Below are positions 25,114-36,606 of a DNA stretch of 64,000 bases, in pieces. Every line of letters starts with the position of its first letter. Position 1 is the first letter of the stretch. The stretch comes from Rhizobium sp. BK399 (GTDB lineage Bacteria > Pseudomonadota > Alphaproteobacteria > Rhizobiales > Rhizobiaceae). The translations under genes were made by a program, and so were the position numbers. The stretch spans positions 62,001 to 126,000 of the forward strand of contig NZ_JACIAH010000002.1 in assembly GCF_014194695.1 (NCBI RefSeq), given 5' to 3'. The notes beneath the pieces were generated by a model, which ran no database searches, was not told the origin of the DNA, and was given only the letters and a program-made list of their open reading frames with translations.

Positions 25114-26241
25114 CTATAGCGCGCCAGCGATCCAGGGAGGCGACTGCGTATCATATCCCGACACGCCGCGAAGCAATTTTTGTCGGAAGGCAGGTATTCG
25201 CAAAAGGAAGGGGACGGCAAGGTTTCGGACCGCGATCGCCATCGGATTCTCCATGGTGATCAGCGACGTCAATTGGTGGGTCTGTTTCAGCACCGTCGTC
25301 ACCGCCGGCATCCTCAGAGCCGCATATTCGCGTTCCCGCCCCTCAGAAATGAGCCAGGCGAGCCAGCACGCGTCTTCTATGCCAAGGTTCATCCCGCGCG
25401 CACCGGCCGGCGAGTGAATATGCGCCGCGTCACCTGCGAGAAACACGTTACCCCTTGCCATCTCCGAAGCACGACGGAAGTGAATGCGAAAATCGGAGGC
25501 CCAGACGCGCTCGGTGACCCGTGCAGGATGCCGGATGCGGCTCTCGAAATCGGGGAGCGTCGAGATATAGCGCAGGACATCATGCGTAACAGGCAGACGT
25601 CCGATCATCCCCGGGTCGAGCAGATTGATCTCGACAAAGCCGGTATCGACCGGTTCGTCGTAGCGGAAATCCGCGAGATAAAAGCTGCTCTCCAGCGCCT
25701 GCCCGGGGAAATCGATGCCGACAGCCTTGCGCACCGTCGAATGAGCGCCGTCGGCGCCAATGACAATATCGAAATCCGCCGTTTCTACAGATCCATCGGG
25801 CTTCCGCAGAGTTACTCGCGGCTTCGAGGTATCCCGCGAAACCGTCTCCACCACGGTCTGCCATTCGGGAGCAACCTCAAAATCGGAAAGCTTGCCCAAC
25901 AGGAGCCGCTCGGTATGTCCCTGCGCCAGCATCTGGATAGCGCTGTAGGGACCGGGCACGGTTGTCGTGTCGACGTCGGCAAGCAGTCTGTTCCCGGAGA
26001 CGATGCGGAAATGCGCAATCCGCTGTGCTTCCTGCAGGATGGCGTCGCTTACACGTGAAGGCGAAAGCAGCGTCAGTGTTCTGGCATTGATGCCGAGAGC
26101 CCGGCTTTCCGCCAACGGCACAGGGCCGGCGTCACCGTCGATGATACGCGGAACGTGCCCGCGCCGGGCAAGTTCGAGGGCGGCAGTCAGGCCGGTCGTG
26201 CCGGCGCCGGCGATCAAGATGCTGCGATGCCCTGACGCCAT
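25114..26241 (-). CDS. FAD-dependent monooxygenase
   Basis: This 375-residue flavoprotein is of the PheA/UbiH hydroxylase type. The N-terminal Rossmann motif is GAGTTGLTAALELARRG (from about residue 12). The second FAD motif is FLAGDAAHIHSPAGARGMN (near residue 265), and the DG motif is DIVIGADGAHSTVRK (near residue 160). Such enzymes hydroxylate aromatic or related substrates with NAD(P)H and oxygen. It lies between the SCO1-like gene (4 bp upstream) and prmA (14 bp downstream), so it is probably expressed with them; the functional link is not obvious. The substrate is unknown. Confidence 0.88.
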   Translation of the reverse strand: MASGHRSILIAGAGTTGLTAALELARRGHVPRIIDGDAGPVPLAESRALGINARTLTLLSPSRVSDAILQEAQRIAHFRIVSGNRLLADVDTTTVPGPYSAIQMLAQGHTERLLLGKLSDFEVAPEWQTVVETVSRDTSKPRVTLRKPDGSVETADFDIVIGADGAHSTVRKAVGIDFPGQALESSFYLADFRYDEPVDTGFVEINLLDPGMIGRLPVTHDVLRYISTLPDFESRIRHPARVTERVWASDFRIHFRRASEMARGNVFLAGDAAHIHSPAGARGMNLGIEDACWLAWLISEGREREYAALRMPAVTTVLKQTHQLTSLITMENPMAIAVRNLAVPFLLRIPAFRQKLLRGVSGYDTQSPPWIAGAL

Positions 26242-26245
26242 GCCG

Positions 26246-26848
26246 TCATCCCTTGCTGACGAGGTTCTCCAATTTCTTTACCGCCGTATCGGGGTTTTCG
26301 CCATAGGCGATGGTGCCGGCGAAGCGCCCCGCCGAGTCGAGCAGGAAGACGGAAGCCGTGTGGTCCATTGTGTAGTCGCCGTCCGGCTTGCTCTCGTCGA
26401 CAGGAACTTTCTTGGCGTAGACCCGGTAGCCCTTGATGACATCGGCGACCTTGTCGGGCGCGCCTGAAATACCGACGATGCGCTTGGACACATTGGAGAC
26501 GTACTGGTTCATCACGTCAGGCGTGTCGCGCTCCGGATCGACGGTCACAAAATACGCTTGAAGCTTCTTGCCCTCTGGGTCGACCTTCTCCAGCCAACCA
26601 TTCATTTCGAACAGCGTTGTCGGGCAGACTTCCGGGCAATGAGTGAACCCAAAGAACAGCGCCGTCGGTTTGCCGCGGAAGGCCTGCTCGGTGATCGGTT
26701 GGCCGTCCTGGGCGACCAGCGTGAACGGCACGCCGAACGGTCCCTCGGACACCGCGTCTTTCGTCTTGGTGACATTGAGGGTCAGCCAGCCGAGAATCCC
26801 GGCCATCAACAGCACCGCAACCCACACCGCAACGCGGACAGTCTTCAT
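26246..26848 (-). CDS. SCO1/SenC-family copper chaperone
   Basis: A 200-residue thioredoxin-fold protein anchored by an N-terminal helix (about residues 5-24), with the soluble domain in the periplasm. The copper ligands are Cys71 and Cys75 (CPEVC) and His163 (MDHTASVFLL). The family delivers copper or reduces thiols for assembly of the CuA centre of cytochrome c oxidase. AGAGG precedes the ATG. It is the first gene of a tight run with the monooxygenase and prmA. No oxidase genes lie nearby. Confidence 0.92.
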   Translation of the reverse strand: MKTVRVAVWVAVLLMAGILGWLTLNVTKTKDAVSEGPFGVPFTLVAQDGQPITEQAFRGKPTALFFGFTHCPEVCPTTLFEMNGWLEKVDPEGKKLQAYFVTVDPERDTPDVMNQYVSNVSKRIVGISGAPDKVADVIKGYRVYAKKVPVDESKPDGDYTMDHTASVFLLDSAGRFAGTIAYGENPDTAVKKLENLVSKG

Positions 26849-27201
26849 CGATCAAACCTCTGATGTCGGGACCATTCCCGTTCACGGGTGATATCGCCTC
26901 ATTCTCGACGGCGCAATTCAACAAGACGTTTCCCGCCGGCGACCGATTGCCCCACAGGCACACGGAAAAAGCGTAATCGAACTAAAAAGCCCAGATAGTT
27001 ACCAACACATGCTGGTACGAGAGGAGGCAGCCTACAATCTTTGAGGGTTAGTAAATACTTAAAAATACACATCTATATTTAGCACTGGATGGAGCGTCCG
27101 CCGCTCCCGTGACATGACGTCTGCCTGGCATTTCGATCCCGGCTATCCGCGTGAGCGCAAAATGGATACCGCGTCTCATCGCGGAGGGGGATAATCATCA
27201 C
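26849..27201. other. 353-bp intergenic region
   Basis: No gene was seen between the divergent SCO1-like and chemoreceptor genes. The part around 26990-27080 is AT-rich, as expected for a promoter, and includes TTAG-N7-TTAAA near 27045, a poor match to a CtrA box. Nothing else could be supported. Confidence 0.5.
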
Positions 27202-29166
27202 ATGACTGATATGAAAGTGCGCAGCAGCCTCTCTGTTGGCCAGAGGCTCGGCACCCTTGCGGGCGCTGCGTTCATCGGGTTCGGCTCGATGATCGCGGTT
27301 GGCTGGTACCAGAATTCAAGCGCTGATGCCGGTCTAAGACACGCCAACGAAATCCAGGTCAGCGTCGACCACATCAACGAGATGCGAGCCGCAAACCTCA
27401 CTCTGATTCTTGCCGCCATGGACACCATCGTCGATCGTGGCGATCGCACAGTGATGCCCGAACGCCTGAAGCTGATGAATGACGCAATTGCGGGGCTACA
27501 AAACAGCTCCAAGGAATTGCACCGTCTGGCCGAAGAGTTGAACGCTGGAAGCCTGCTATCCACGTATGACGCAGACGTCGCGACGCTCGGGAAGAATATC
27601 GTCGGCGACCTGAAGGCGGCTGTCGAAGCCGGCGCGCCAGACAGTGAGTTCGACAGGCTCGACGACGCTATCGACGGAGGTGGCGACAAAGTAGGCGCGA
27701 CATTGGACAAGCTCGCGCGCGATGGCGGCGAACTCGCCAAGGCTCGAATCGACGAGGCAAACGCGATCTCGCAGCGGGCAATCCACATCCAGCTTGCACT
27801 CGGTATCGTTGCCATCCTCGCAATGGCGATCCTGCAGTACATTCATGGCGGCTCCATCAGCCGCGGCATCGAGGCCGTCCGCAAGAGCATGCACGCGATC
27901 ATGCGGGGCGATCTCGCCAGCCACGTCCCCGCCACCGAGCGTGGCGACGAGATCGGCGACATGGCACGCGCGGCGGAAAGCTTCCGGCTTGCCGCAATCG
28001 ACAAGTTGGAACTCCAGGCGCGGACTGACAGCGAGCGTCAGCAAAGCGACGCAGAGCGTCGCAGCCGCGAAGCAGCAAAGCTGGCCGATGCCGAGGCGCT
28101 CGACAATGCTGTCAAGGCATTGGGCCAGGGCCTCAACCGGCTCGCTGGCGGCGACGTAACGGTCACCATCGACCAGCCATTCAAGCCTGAACTGGAGCGC
28201 CTGCGCAGCGACTTCAATTTGACCACGGCAACACTCCGCCAGACGATGGCCGGCATTTCTCAGAACGGTACGTCCATCCAGGCAAGCAGCCAGCAGATGC
28301 GTGCCGCCGCCGACGATCTCGCCAAGCGCACGGAGCAGCAAGCCGCATCGCTTGAGGAAACATCCGCGGCACTCGATCAGATCACGGCAACGGTCCGTAA
28401 CGCCACCAACCGCGCCGAAGAAGTCGGCCACATGGTTGCCCATACCCGACAGAACACGACGAAATCAGATGCGGTCGTCACCGACGCCATGGCCGCCATG
28501 GAGCGAATCGCTACGGCCTCTCGTGAGATCGGAACGATCATCAACGTCATCGATGAGATCGCTTTCCAGACCAACTTGCTCGCCCTCAATGCCGGCGTCG
28601 AAGCAGCGCGTGCCGGCGAAGCTGGCAAGGGCTTCGCGGTCGTCGCGCAGGAGGTGCGCGAACTCGCCGGTCGGGCAGCAGGGGCTGCCAAGGATATCAA
28701 GGCCTTGATCGGAAAATCCGGGGCTGAGGTAAAGGCCGGCGGCGAACTCGTGACCGCTGCAGGCGAAGCGTTGCGCCAGATCGGCGAAGATGTTTTGCGC
28801 ATCGACGAGCATGTTAAATCAATCGTAACCTCTGCACGCGAACAATCCACCGGACTGAACGAAATCAACACGGCCATCAGCCAGATGGACCAGGTCACGC
28901 AGAAGAACGCGGCCATGGTGGAAGAGACGAACGCAGCAAGCCATGCGCTCGCCACCGATGCCGACAGCCTGATCCACCTGATCCGGACGTTCAAGATCGG
29001 CGAGGGCATGAATGCCCGTTCCACGCCGCGGGAAGCCACCGCAGTCTCGCATCCGAAACCATCTCCCGCACGAAGCCTGATCGGCAAGGTCGCGGGCGCA
29101 TTCAGCGGCGGCGCAACCGCCAGAGCCATGGCCGCACCGGCCGGAGACAACTGGGAAGAATTCTGA
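27202..29166 (+). CDS. Methyl-accepting chemotaxis protein with C-terminal NWEEF
   Basis: A 654-residue transmembrane chemoreceptor. TM1 is at about residues 15-36, a helical periplasmic sensing domain follows (about 37-192), TM2 at 193-214, then HAMP (about 215-268). A second HAMP-like segment lies near 300-345, followed by the long signalling coiled coil with its tip at [20 protein letters not shown] (about 451-470). The last five residues, NWEEF, match the pentapeptide that tethers CheR and CheB in other bacteria. The ATG at 27202 follows GGAGGGGG, with a rather long spacing; 27211 is possible. The ligand is unknown. cheW follows after 2 bp. Confidence 0.92.
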   Translation: MTDMKVRSSLSVGQRLGTLAGAAFIGFGSMIAVGWYQNSSADAGLRHANEIQVSVDHINEMRAANLTLILAAMDTIVDRGDRTVMPERLKLMNDAIAGLQNSSKELHRLAEELNAGSLLSTYDADVATLGKNIVGDLKAAVEAGAPDSEFDRLDDAIDGGGDKVGATLDKLARDGGELAKARIDEANAISQRAIHIQLALGIVAILAMAILQYIHGGSISRGIEAVRKSMHAIMRGDLASHVPATERGDEIGDMARAAESFRLAAIDKLELQARTDSERQQSDAERRSREAAKLADAEALDNAVKALGQGLNRLAGGDVTVTIDQPFKPELERLRSDFNLTTATLRQTMAGISQNGTSIQASSQQMRAAADDLAKRTEQQAASLEETSAALDQITATVRNATNRAEEVGHMVAHTRQNTTKSDAVVTDAMAAMERIATASREIGTIINVIDEIAFQTNLLALNAGVEAARAGEAGKGFAVVAQEVRELAGRAAGAAKDIKALIGKSGAEVKAGGELVTAAGEALRQIGEDVLRIDEHVKSIVTSAREQSTGLNEINTAISQMDQVTQKNAAMVEETNAASHALATDADSLIHLIRTFKIGEGMNARSTPREATAVSHPKPSPARSLIGKVAGAFSGGATARAMAAPAGDNWEEF

Positions 29167-29168
29167 TC

Positions 29169-29639
29169 ATGAACAACACCGTCATCAACCAGACCGGCTC
29201 GCATCTCGAGATCGTCTCCTTCCATCTCGGCGAGCAGGAATTCTGCATCGACATCATGGCGATCCGCGAAATTCGCGGCTGGGCGCCGGTGACGCCGATG
29301 CCGCACACGCCGCCTTACGTCCTCGGCCTCATCAACCTGCGTGGCGCTGTGATCCCTGTCATCGACATGGCCTGCCGTCTCGGCATGAAGATGACCGAGC
29401 CGTCAGAGCGCTCTGCCATCATCGTCACCGACATTGCTGGCAAGCTCGTCGGCCTGCTGGTCGAACAGGTCTCCGACATGATGACCATCAAGAGCGAAGA
29501 CCTGCAGCCGGCCCCGGAAATCATCCCGGAAGCGCAGCGCGCCTTCTGCCGCGGCATCGTCGCCCTCGAAAAGACCATGGTCTGCTTCCTGAACCTCGAC
29601 ACCGTCATCGCCGACGAATTGACGCGCGAAGCTGCGTAA
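29169..29639 (+). CDS. cheW: Chemotaxis coupling protein CheW
   Basis: This 156-residue adaptor links chemoreceptors to the CheA kinase. The CheW fold is clear from the N-terminal SFHLGEQEFCIDIMAIREI, the LGLINLRGAVIPVIDMA loop near residue 57, and the LLVEQVSDMMTI segment. It directly follows the chemoreceptor gene on the same strand, and a strong terminator lies downstream, so the receptor and this CheW form a two-gene unit outside any visible che operon. It may couple this receptor selectively. Confidence 0.94.
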   Translation: MNNTVINQTGSHLEIVSFHLGEQEFCIDIMAIREIRGWAPVTPMPHTPPYVLGLINLRGAVIPVIDMACRLGMKMTEPSERSAIIVTDIAGKLVGLLVEQVSDMMTIKSEDLQPAPEIIPEAQRAFCRGIVALEKTMVCFLNLDTVIADELTREAA

Positions 29640-29678
29640 TAGCCCGTCTTGCGCGGTCACGTCCCATAAGCAAACTCG

Positions 29679-29708
29679 CCGCCTGCAAGACTACTTGCAG
29701 GCGGTTTT
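29679..29708 (+). terminator. Rho-independent terminator after cheW
   Basis: An 11-bp perfect stem CCGCCTGCAAG / CTTGCAGGCGG with a 4-base loop is followed by TTTT. It lies 40 bp after cheW and before the convergent epimerase gene. Confidence 0.88.
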
Positions 29709-29741
29709 CGTCTTTCGCGCGTGGAAAGATGCCAGCTTTAA

Positions 29742-30611
29742 CTACTCCACGATCTCGACCGTGAATGCAAAGCGGCTGGTTTCGCCGGGAGGCAATGTCA
29801 GGCTGTACGGGCGCTTTGCAATCTCGTTCGAGCCGTCCTTCTCAGCGGCCGTTCCATGCCAGGGTTCGATACAGATGAACGGTGCGCCCGGTTTCTGCCA
29901 GAGCGCCAGATTGGGCAGATTTTCAAAACGGAAATGCATCGTCGGCCCACCATCGACACCGTAGCTTAATCCCTTCCCCGCCCCCTCGGGAAAGATCATG
30001 GCATCCTGCTCGAACATGCCGCGGTCCAGCACAAGCCGTCCGGCCTTGAATGGCGACGCCAGCTTCGCGGGCGAGATCAACCCACCCTGCAATCGCACCA
30101 AACCTGGCTCTCCCTGATTGTCGAGGGTGATGACGTGATCGCGCCCGGCAAATCCAGGCAATGGCCAGACGAAGGCGGGATGAAAGCCGAGGCCGAAGGG
30201 CAACGGCCGGCTATCGCGATTTGTGACCTCGGCTGCGACGGTCAGTGCCCGTCCCTCCAGCGTGTGTTCTACCGCCAACAGGAAGTCGAAAGGATAGACC
30301 GCCCGCGTCGTCGGCGATGAGGCGAGTTCATACCGGCATGTCGTTGCGTCCGCGGAGGCAAGGGCAAATTCCGTCCGGCGCGCGAAACCGTGCTGCCCCA
30401 TCGGATAGGTCTCGCCGTCGATCGCCAACATGTCCTCGGGCGCCTTGCCGACAATCGGAAAAAGCACCGGCGAACGTCCGCCCCAGAAAGCCGCATCTCC
30501 GTTCCACAACCACGACCGGCCGTCGCTTGTCACAAGCGACTGCATCTCGGCTCCTAGTGAGGAAACATCGACCGTCAGATATTGGTTGCCGATCCGCGCG
30601 TGGCTTGGCAT
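29742..30611 (-). CDS. Aldose 1-epimerase family protein
   Basis: A 289-residue beta-sandwich protein of the LacX/GalM-like family that probably interconverts sugar anomers. The N-terminal IGNQYLTVDVSSLGAEMQSL, GQHGFARR (general acid/base His region), LGFHPAFVWPL, and C-terminal CIEPWHG with its catalytic Glu are all present. The ATG at 30611 is preferred, with GGGAA just upstream, over a frame extending 53 residues further. It is convergent with cheW. The sugar is not determinable. Confidence 0.86.
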   Translation of the reverse strand: MPSHARIGNQYLTVDVSSLGAEMQSLVTSDGRSWLWNGDAAFWGGRSPVLFPIVGKAPEDMLAIDGETYPMGQHGFARRTEFALASADATTCRYELASSPTTRAVYPFDFLLAVEHTLEGRALTVAAEVTNRDSRPLPFGLGFHPAFVWPLPGFAGRDHVITLDNQGEPGLVRLQGGLISPAKLASPFKAGRLVLDRGMFEQDAMIFPEGAGKGLSYGVDGGPTMHFRFENLPNLALWQKPGAPFICIEPWHGTAAEKDGSNEIAKRPYSLTLPPGETSRFAFTVEIVE

Positions 30612-30690
30612 GAGCGTTCCCTTCGGTTTGGTCCGCCATCGGACCATATCTGGGCCTGCCGCCGATTCCATCCGAACCGGCGTGCAGGCG

Positions 30691-31182
30691 TTATTGCGGC
30701 TTACCGTTTTTCCAGGTGACGTTCTGGCCATAAAGCGGGATCGTCGAGATCGCCATTTTGGCCGAGCCATCGGTCAATTCGCGGGAATGCGCGAGGTAGA
30801 TCAGCGTGTCGTTTTCCTTGTCGTAGATCCGGTTGACGACCAGCTTCTTCCAGATCAGCGACATGCCCGTCTTGAAGACTTCGTCGCCGCCTTTCGAGAG
30901 GTTGATGTCGTCGATCTCGATCGGCCCGGTCTGGCGGCAGGAAATGGAATTGTTCGAGGGATCCTCAAACCAGTTGCCGTTCTTCACGCGGTCGATGACG
31001 CTGCGGTCGAAATAGGTGACGTGACAGGTTACGCCCTTCACCTGAGGGTCTGCCACTGCGTCGATGATGATGTCGTTACCGATCCAGTCGACACCAACCT
31101 TGCCGACTTGGTCAGCCGATGCCGTGCCGGCGCAGAGACCGATGAGCGAGGCAGCGAGAATGATGCAGCTTTTTCCAGACAT
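30691..31182 (-). CDS. creA: CreA family periplasmic protein
   Basis: A 163-residue secreted protein with a signal peptide of about 24 residues ending ASA before DQVGKVGVDW. The rest matches CreA: VGVDWIGNDIIIDAVADPQVKGVTCHVTYF, SCRQTGPI and SLIWKKLVVNRIYD. The role of CreA is unknown; here it is not accompanied by creBCD. The ATG at 31182 (GGGAAACACC upstream) is chosen because it starts the signal peptide. The exonuclease gene on the same strand ends 62 bp upstream. Confidence 0.88.
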   Translation of the reverse strand: MSGKSCIILAASLIGLCAGTASADQVGKVGVDWIGNDIIIDAVADPQVKGVTCHVTYFDRSVIDRVKNGNWFEDPSNNSISCRQTGPIEIDDINLSKGGDEVFKTGMSLIWKKLVVNRIYDKENDTLIYLAHSRELTDGSAKMAISTIPLYGQNVTWKNGKPQ

Positions 31183-31244
31183 GGTGTTTCCCTGGTTACA
31201 TCCGATTCTAAGGTAAGTCCGACGGATGCCTTTACAAGGAACCT

Positions 31245-31835
31245 TCACGCCTTCCGGCAGGTGCAGGCTTCATATCCTTCCGGTGTCAACTTTCCCGGCT
31301 TCATCCCGATCAGAGCGGGAATGGCATTGACGGCAGCGGCACCGACGGCCTTTGCCATCGCGAGCGCCGCGTGCGCGCAGACGGCTGCGTCTTCGGCAGC
31401 GTTGTGATGCGCAAAGCGCAGGCCAAGGTGCTCGGCGACGATGTTGAGCCGATGCGACAGGAAATGCGGCCAGATCCGCTGAGCCATCTTCAGGCTGCAG
31501 AGATAGGTCAGTTCCGGATAGGATTGCCGATAGAGATCGAGGCTTGCGCGCCAGACGCTGAAATCGAAAGCAGCATTGTGCGCGATCATGGTCGCCCCCC
31601 GGAAATCGTGGTGGAACTCGTCCATAACCTCGGGAAACTCGGGTGCGTCCTCGACATGCTCCGGCCGAATGCCGTGAATGGCGATGTTCATGCCGGAAAA
31701 CCGCATTTCCCTCGGTCGGATCAAACGCTCCTCTACGCGGGTCACTTTACCGTCCTCGATCCATGCCAGACCGACCGAACAGGCGCTGCCGCGCTGTTCG
31801 TTGGCTGTTTCGAAGTCAATGGCGATGGTCTTCAA
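31245..31835 (-). CDS. DEDDh 3'-5' exonuclease (DnaQ/RNase T fold)
   Basis: This 196-residue nuclease domain protein has motif I AIDFETAN (Asp7, Glu9), motif II MIAHNAAFDFSVW (catalytic Asp near residue 90) and motif III AHHNAAEDAAVCA (His and Asp of DEDDh). Such stand-alone domains trim 3' ends of DNA or RNA, or act as accessory proofreading factors. The short C-terminal tail ends with two cysteines (ACTCRKA). No polymerase domain is attached. The substrate is unknown. Confidence 0.88.
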   Translation of the reverse strand: MKTIAIDFETANEQRGSACSVGLAWIEDGKVTRVEERLIRPREMRFSGMNIAIHGIRPEHVEDAPEFPEVMDEFHHDFRGATMIAHNAAFDFSVWRASLDLYRQSYPELTYLCSLKMAQRIWPHFLSHRLNIVAEHLGLRFAHHNAAEDAAVCAHAALAMAKAVGAAAVNAIPALIGMKPGKLTPEGYEACTCRKA

Positions 31836-32041
31836 CCGAGGCTTCCGAGTCGATATCTTTTCACCGATTTAGCGTTGTAGGGAGCCGGAGGTAAACACCC
31901 CGGCTTGACTCAAGCGTCGCCATCAACGACTTTCGTCGCATGATCGGATCACGCGCAATTCTTACGACCATGCACCACACCACGACCCATGCAGGGCTCG
32001 GGGGAGCATTGGCGCGTTAATCGACCGATCGATCCCGAAGA

Positions 32042-32065
32042 CCCTGCCGAGGTGAGCAGGGTTTT
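32042..32065 (+). promoter_or_regulatory. Terminator-like leader hairpin upstream of the GNAT gene
   Basis: CCCTGC and GCAGGG are separated by 8 bases and followed by TTTT. It lies inside the probable leader, 62 bp before the start codon, so it could be an attenuator. Confidence 0.45.
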
Positions 32066-32073
32066 CGAAGCTT

Positions 32074-32100
32074 GCTCTCCTCCAACAACTCAAGGAGAGC
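32074..32100 (+). promoter_or_regulatory. Hairpin that covers the GNAT ribosome binding site
   Basis: The perfect 8-bp arms GCTCTCCT and AGGAGAGC enclose an 11-base loop. The 3' arm is the Shine-Dalgarno sequence of the GNAT gene, whose TTG start follows at 32104. When the hairpin is folded, the ribosome binding site is paired. Confidence 0.55.
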
Positions 32101-32103
32101 GTC

Positions 32104-32631
32104 TTGGATAATCCGGAAGAAAAACCCCTCAAACCGCCCGTGACGGGCGTGACGATCCGCGCGATGCGCGCAAGCGACATCGAGGCGGTAACGGCCATGC
32201 TCAACCTGCCAGGCTTTCGCCACGGCACGCTCCGTCTTCCTTATCAGAGCGTCGAGGAAACACGGAAGCGTTTCGAGTCGATGCCACAGGGCAACGTGAG
32301 CATTGTCGCGGAGGTCGACGGGGTGCCGATCGGCGACGCGCATCTCATGCGCCTTCTGGGGCGGCGCAGCCACGCGGCGAGCATCGGCATGGGCGTGCAC
32401 GATAATTTCACCGGAAAGGGCGTCGGCAGCGCGTTGATGCAGGCGCTTGTCGATACGGCGGACAATTGGCTTGATATCAAGCGGCTGGAACTCACGGTCT
32501 ACACGGATAACGCTGCCGCCCTTGCACTCTACAAGAAGTTCGGTTTCGAGACGGAAGGCCTGTTAAAGTCCTTCGGCTTCCGAGACGGCGCCTATGTCGA
32601 CGCGTACACGATGGCGCGAGTCAGGCTGTAG
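32104..32631 (+). CDS. GNAT-family N-acetyltransferase, TTG start
   Basis: This 175-residue acetyl-CoA-dependent transferase has GNAT motif A around residues 90-120 (ASIGMGVHDNFTGKGVGSALMQAL, with the GxGxG-type loop) and motif B near 140-155 (LTVYTDNAAALALYKKFGFE). It resembles the family often annotated as L-amino acid or polyamine acetyltransferases; the substrate is unknown. The start is TTG, supported by AAGGAGAG 6 bases upstream. That Shine-Dalgarno sequence is sequestered in a hairpin, and a terminator-like hairpin precedes it, so expression may be controlled in the leader. Confidence 0.88.
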   Translation: MDNPEEKPLKPPVTGVTIRAMRASDIEAVTAMLNLPGFRHGTLRLPYQSVEETRKRFESMPQGNVSIVAEVDGVPIGDAHLMRLLGRRSHAASIGMGVHDNFTGKGVGSALMQALVDTADNWLDIKRLELTVYTDNAAALALYKKFGFETEGLLKSFGFRDGAYVDAYTMARVRL

Positions 32632-32651
32632 AAAGGCGAAGGCTGGCGTCC

Positions 32652-34889
<2,238 letters not shown>

Positions 34890-34927
34890 TTAACCGTGCC
34901 TGCTCCCCATTTCGAAGAGCTGTGGAA

Positions 34928-36601
34928 TCAGCCGCTGCCAGCCAGCAACCGGGCAGCAGCCGCCCTCGCCTCCTCGGTCACCGAAGCCCCGGCCAGCATG
35001 CGGGCAATTTCTTCGGTGCGATCGTCGGGCGCCATCGTCGCGACGCGCGTCGCGATCTTCTCGGAGCCGTCGGAAGTAGGCCCCTTGGAGATCAGCAGGT
35101 GCGTAGCCGCTCGCGCTGCAACCTGCGGCGCATGCGTGACGGAAAGGACCTGCACGCGGTCGGAAAGGCGTTTGAGTCGCTGACCGATCGCATCCGCAAC
35201 CGCTCCGCCGACGCCGGTATCGATTTCGTCGAAGACGAGCGTTGGTGCCGAACCGCGATCGGCGAGCGCCACCTTTAGGGCGAGCAGGAAGCGCGAGAGT
35301 TCACCGCCGGAGGCGACCTTCATGATGGAGCCCGGACGCGTACCCGGATTGGTCTGAACATGGAACTCGACGATGTCGATGCCCTCGGATGTCGCATCCT
35401 CGGGATTGGTGGTGATCTCCACCATGAACCGCGCCCGCTCGAGCTTCAGTGCCGGCAATTCCGCCATCACGGCAGCAGCCAGGGCGTCGCCGGCATGATG
35501 GCGCTTGTCGGAAAGCGAGCGAGCCGCGGCGTGGTAGTTCGCCTTGCTGACACCAACTTCGGCCTCAAGCTTGGCGAGCCTTTCCTCGCCGGCGTCGAGA
35601 TCCGCAAGATCGCTGATCATGCGAACGGCGAGCGCCGGCAGTTCGGTCACCGGAACAGAGTATTTGCGCGAAGCGGCGCGAAGCGCAAACAGGCGCTCTT
35701 CGACACGCTCCAATTCCTTGGGATCGTATTCCGTCTTCCTCAGCGCAGCCTCGACTTCCATTTGCGCATTGGAAAGTTGATCGAGCGCAGCATCCAGAAG
35801 CGCCACAGTGTCTTCCAGCAAGCCTGGGGCTTCGTGGCTCTTGCGCTCTAGCCGGCGCACCAGCGAGGCGATGTGCGGCACGGGAGAAGCGTTGCCATTG
35901 AGGAACTCGGACGCTTCGGCTATATCGCCCGCGATGCGCTCTGCCTTCATCATCTTCTGGCGACGGTCGGCAAGTTCGTCCTCTTCGCCGTCGTGGGGCG
36001 AAAGCTTCTCCAGTTCCTCTACGGAGGAGCGCAGATAGTCTGCCTCGCGGGCGGCGTTCTCCACCTTCTCGCGCTGTTTCTTCAGCGTTCGCTCAGTATC
36101 GCGCCAGATACGGTAGAGGTTGGAAACGGCGGCAGCGTCTTCGTTCGCGCCCGCGAAGGCATCAAGCAGGATCCTGTGCGCATGCGCGTCGACGAGTGCG
36201 CGATCATCGTGCTGGCCGTGGATCTCGACGAGCATTTGTCCGGCCTGACGCATCAGCTGAACGCTGAGCGGCTGGTCGTTGACATAGGCCTTGGTGCGCC
36301 CGTCGGAGTTCTGAACACGGCGGAAGATCAGATCGCCGTCATCATCGATGCCGTTCTCACGCAGCAGGTTGCGGGCACCGTGATCCGGGCCGACGTCGAA
36401 GACGGCCGTAACCTGGCCCTTGTCTTCGCCATGGCGAACCAGGCCGCCGTCGCCGCGACCCCCAAGGGCAAGCGAAAGGCTGTCGAGGAGGATGGATTTG
36501 CCAGCGCCGGTCTCACCGGTCAGCACCGAGAGGCCGGTCTCGAAGGCAAGATCCAGCCGCTCGATCAAAACGATATCGCGGATCGAAAGCTGGATCAGCA
36601 T
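34928..36601 (-). CDS. recN: DNA repair protein RecN
   Basis: This 557-residue SMC-like ATPase acts in double-strand break repair. Walker A is GETGAGKS (29-36), the long coiled-coil arms occupy about residues 150-380 with a short central hinge, and the C-terminal half carries the signature (ASGGELSRFLLALK) and Walker B (LVFDEIDTGVGG). The N-terminal MLIQLSIRDIVLIERLDL is typical. It follows bamD by 5 bp, so the two are probably co-transcribed, an arrangement common in alphaproteobacteria. Confidence 0.96.
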   Translation of the reverse strand: MLIQLSIRDIVLIERLDLAFETGLSVLTGETGAGKSILLDSLSLALGGRGDGGLVRHGEDKGQVTAVFDVGPDHGARNLLRENGIDDDGDLIFRRVQNSDGRTKAYVNDQPLSVQLMRQAGQMLVEIHGQHDDRALVDAHAHRILLDAFAGANEDAAAVSNLYRIWRDTERTLKKQREKVENAAREADYLRSSVEELEKLSPHDGEEDELADRRQKMMKAERIAGDIAEASEFLNGNASPVPHIASLVRRLERKSHEAPGLLEDTVALLDAALDQLSNAQMEVEAALRKTEYDPKELERVEERLFALRAASRKYSVPVTELPALAVRMISDLADLDAGEERLAKLEAEVGVSKANYHAAARSLSDKRHHAGDALAAAVMAELPALKLERARFMVEITTNPEDATSEGIDIVEFHVQTNPGTRPGSIMKVASGGELSRFLLALKVALADRGSAPTLVFDEIDTGVGGAVADAIGQRLKRLSDRVQVLSVTHAPQVAARAATHLLISKGPTSDGSEKIATRVATMAPDDRTEEIARMLAGASVTEEARAAAARLLAGSG

Positions 36602-36606
36602 TGGCC

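Noticed and set aside
27045..27062. TTAG-N7-TTAAA upstream of the chemoreceptor gene
   Set aside because: Too far from the CtrA consensus in an AT-rich region to be claimed as a site.
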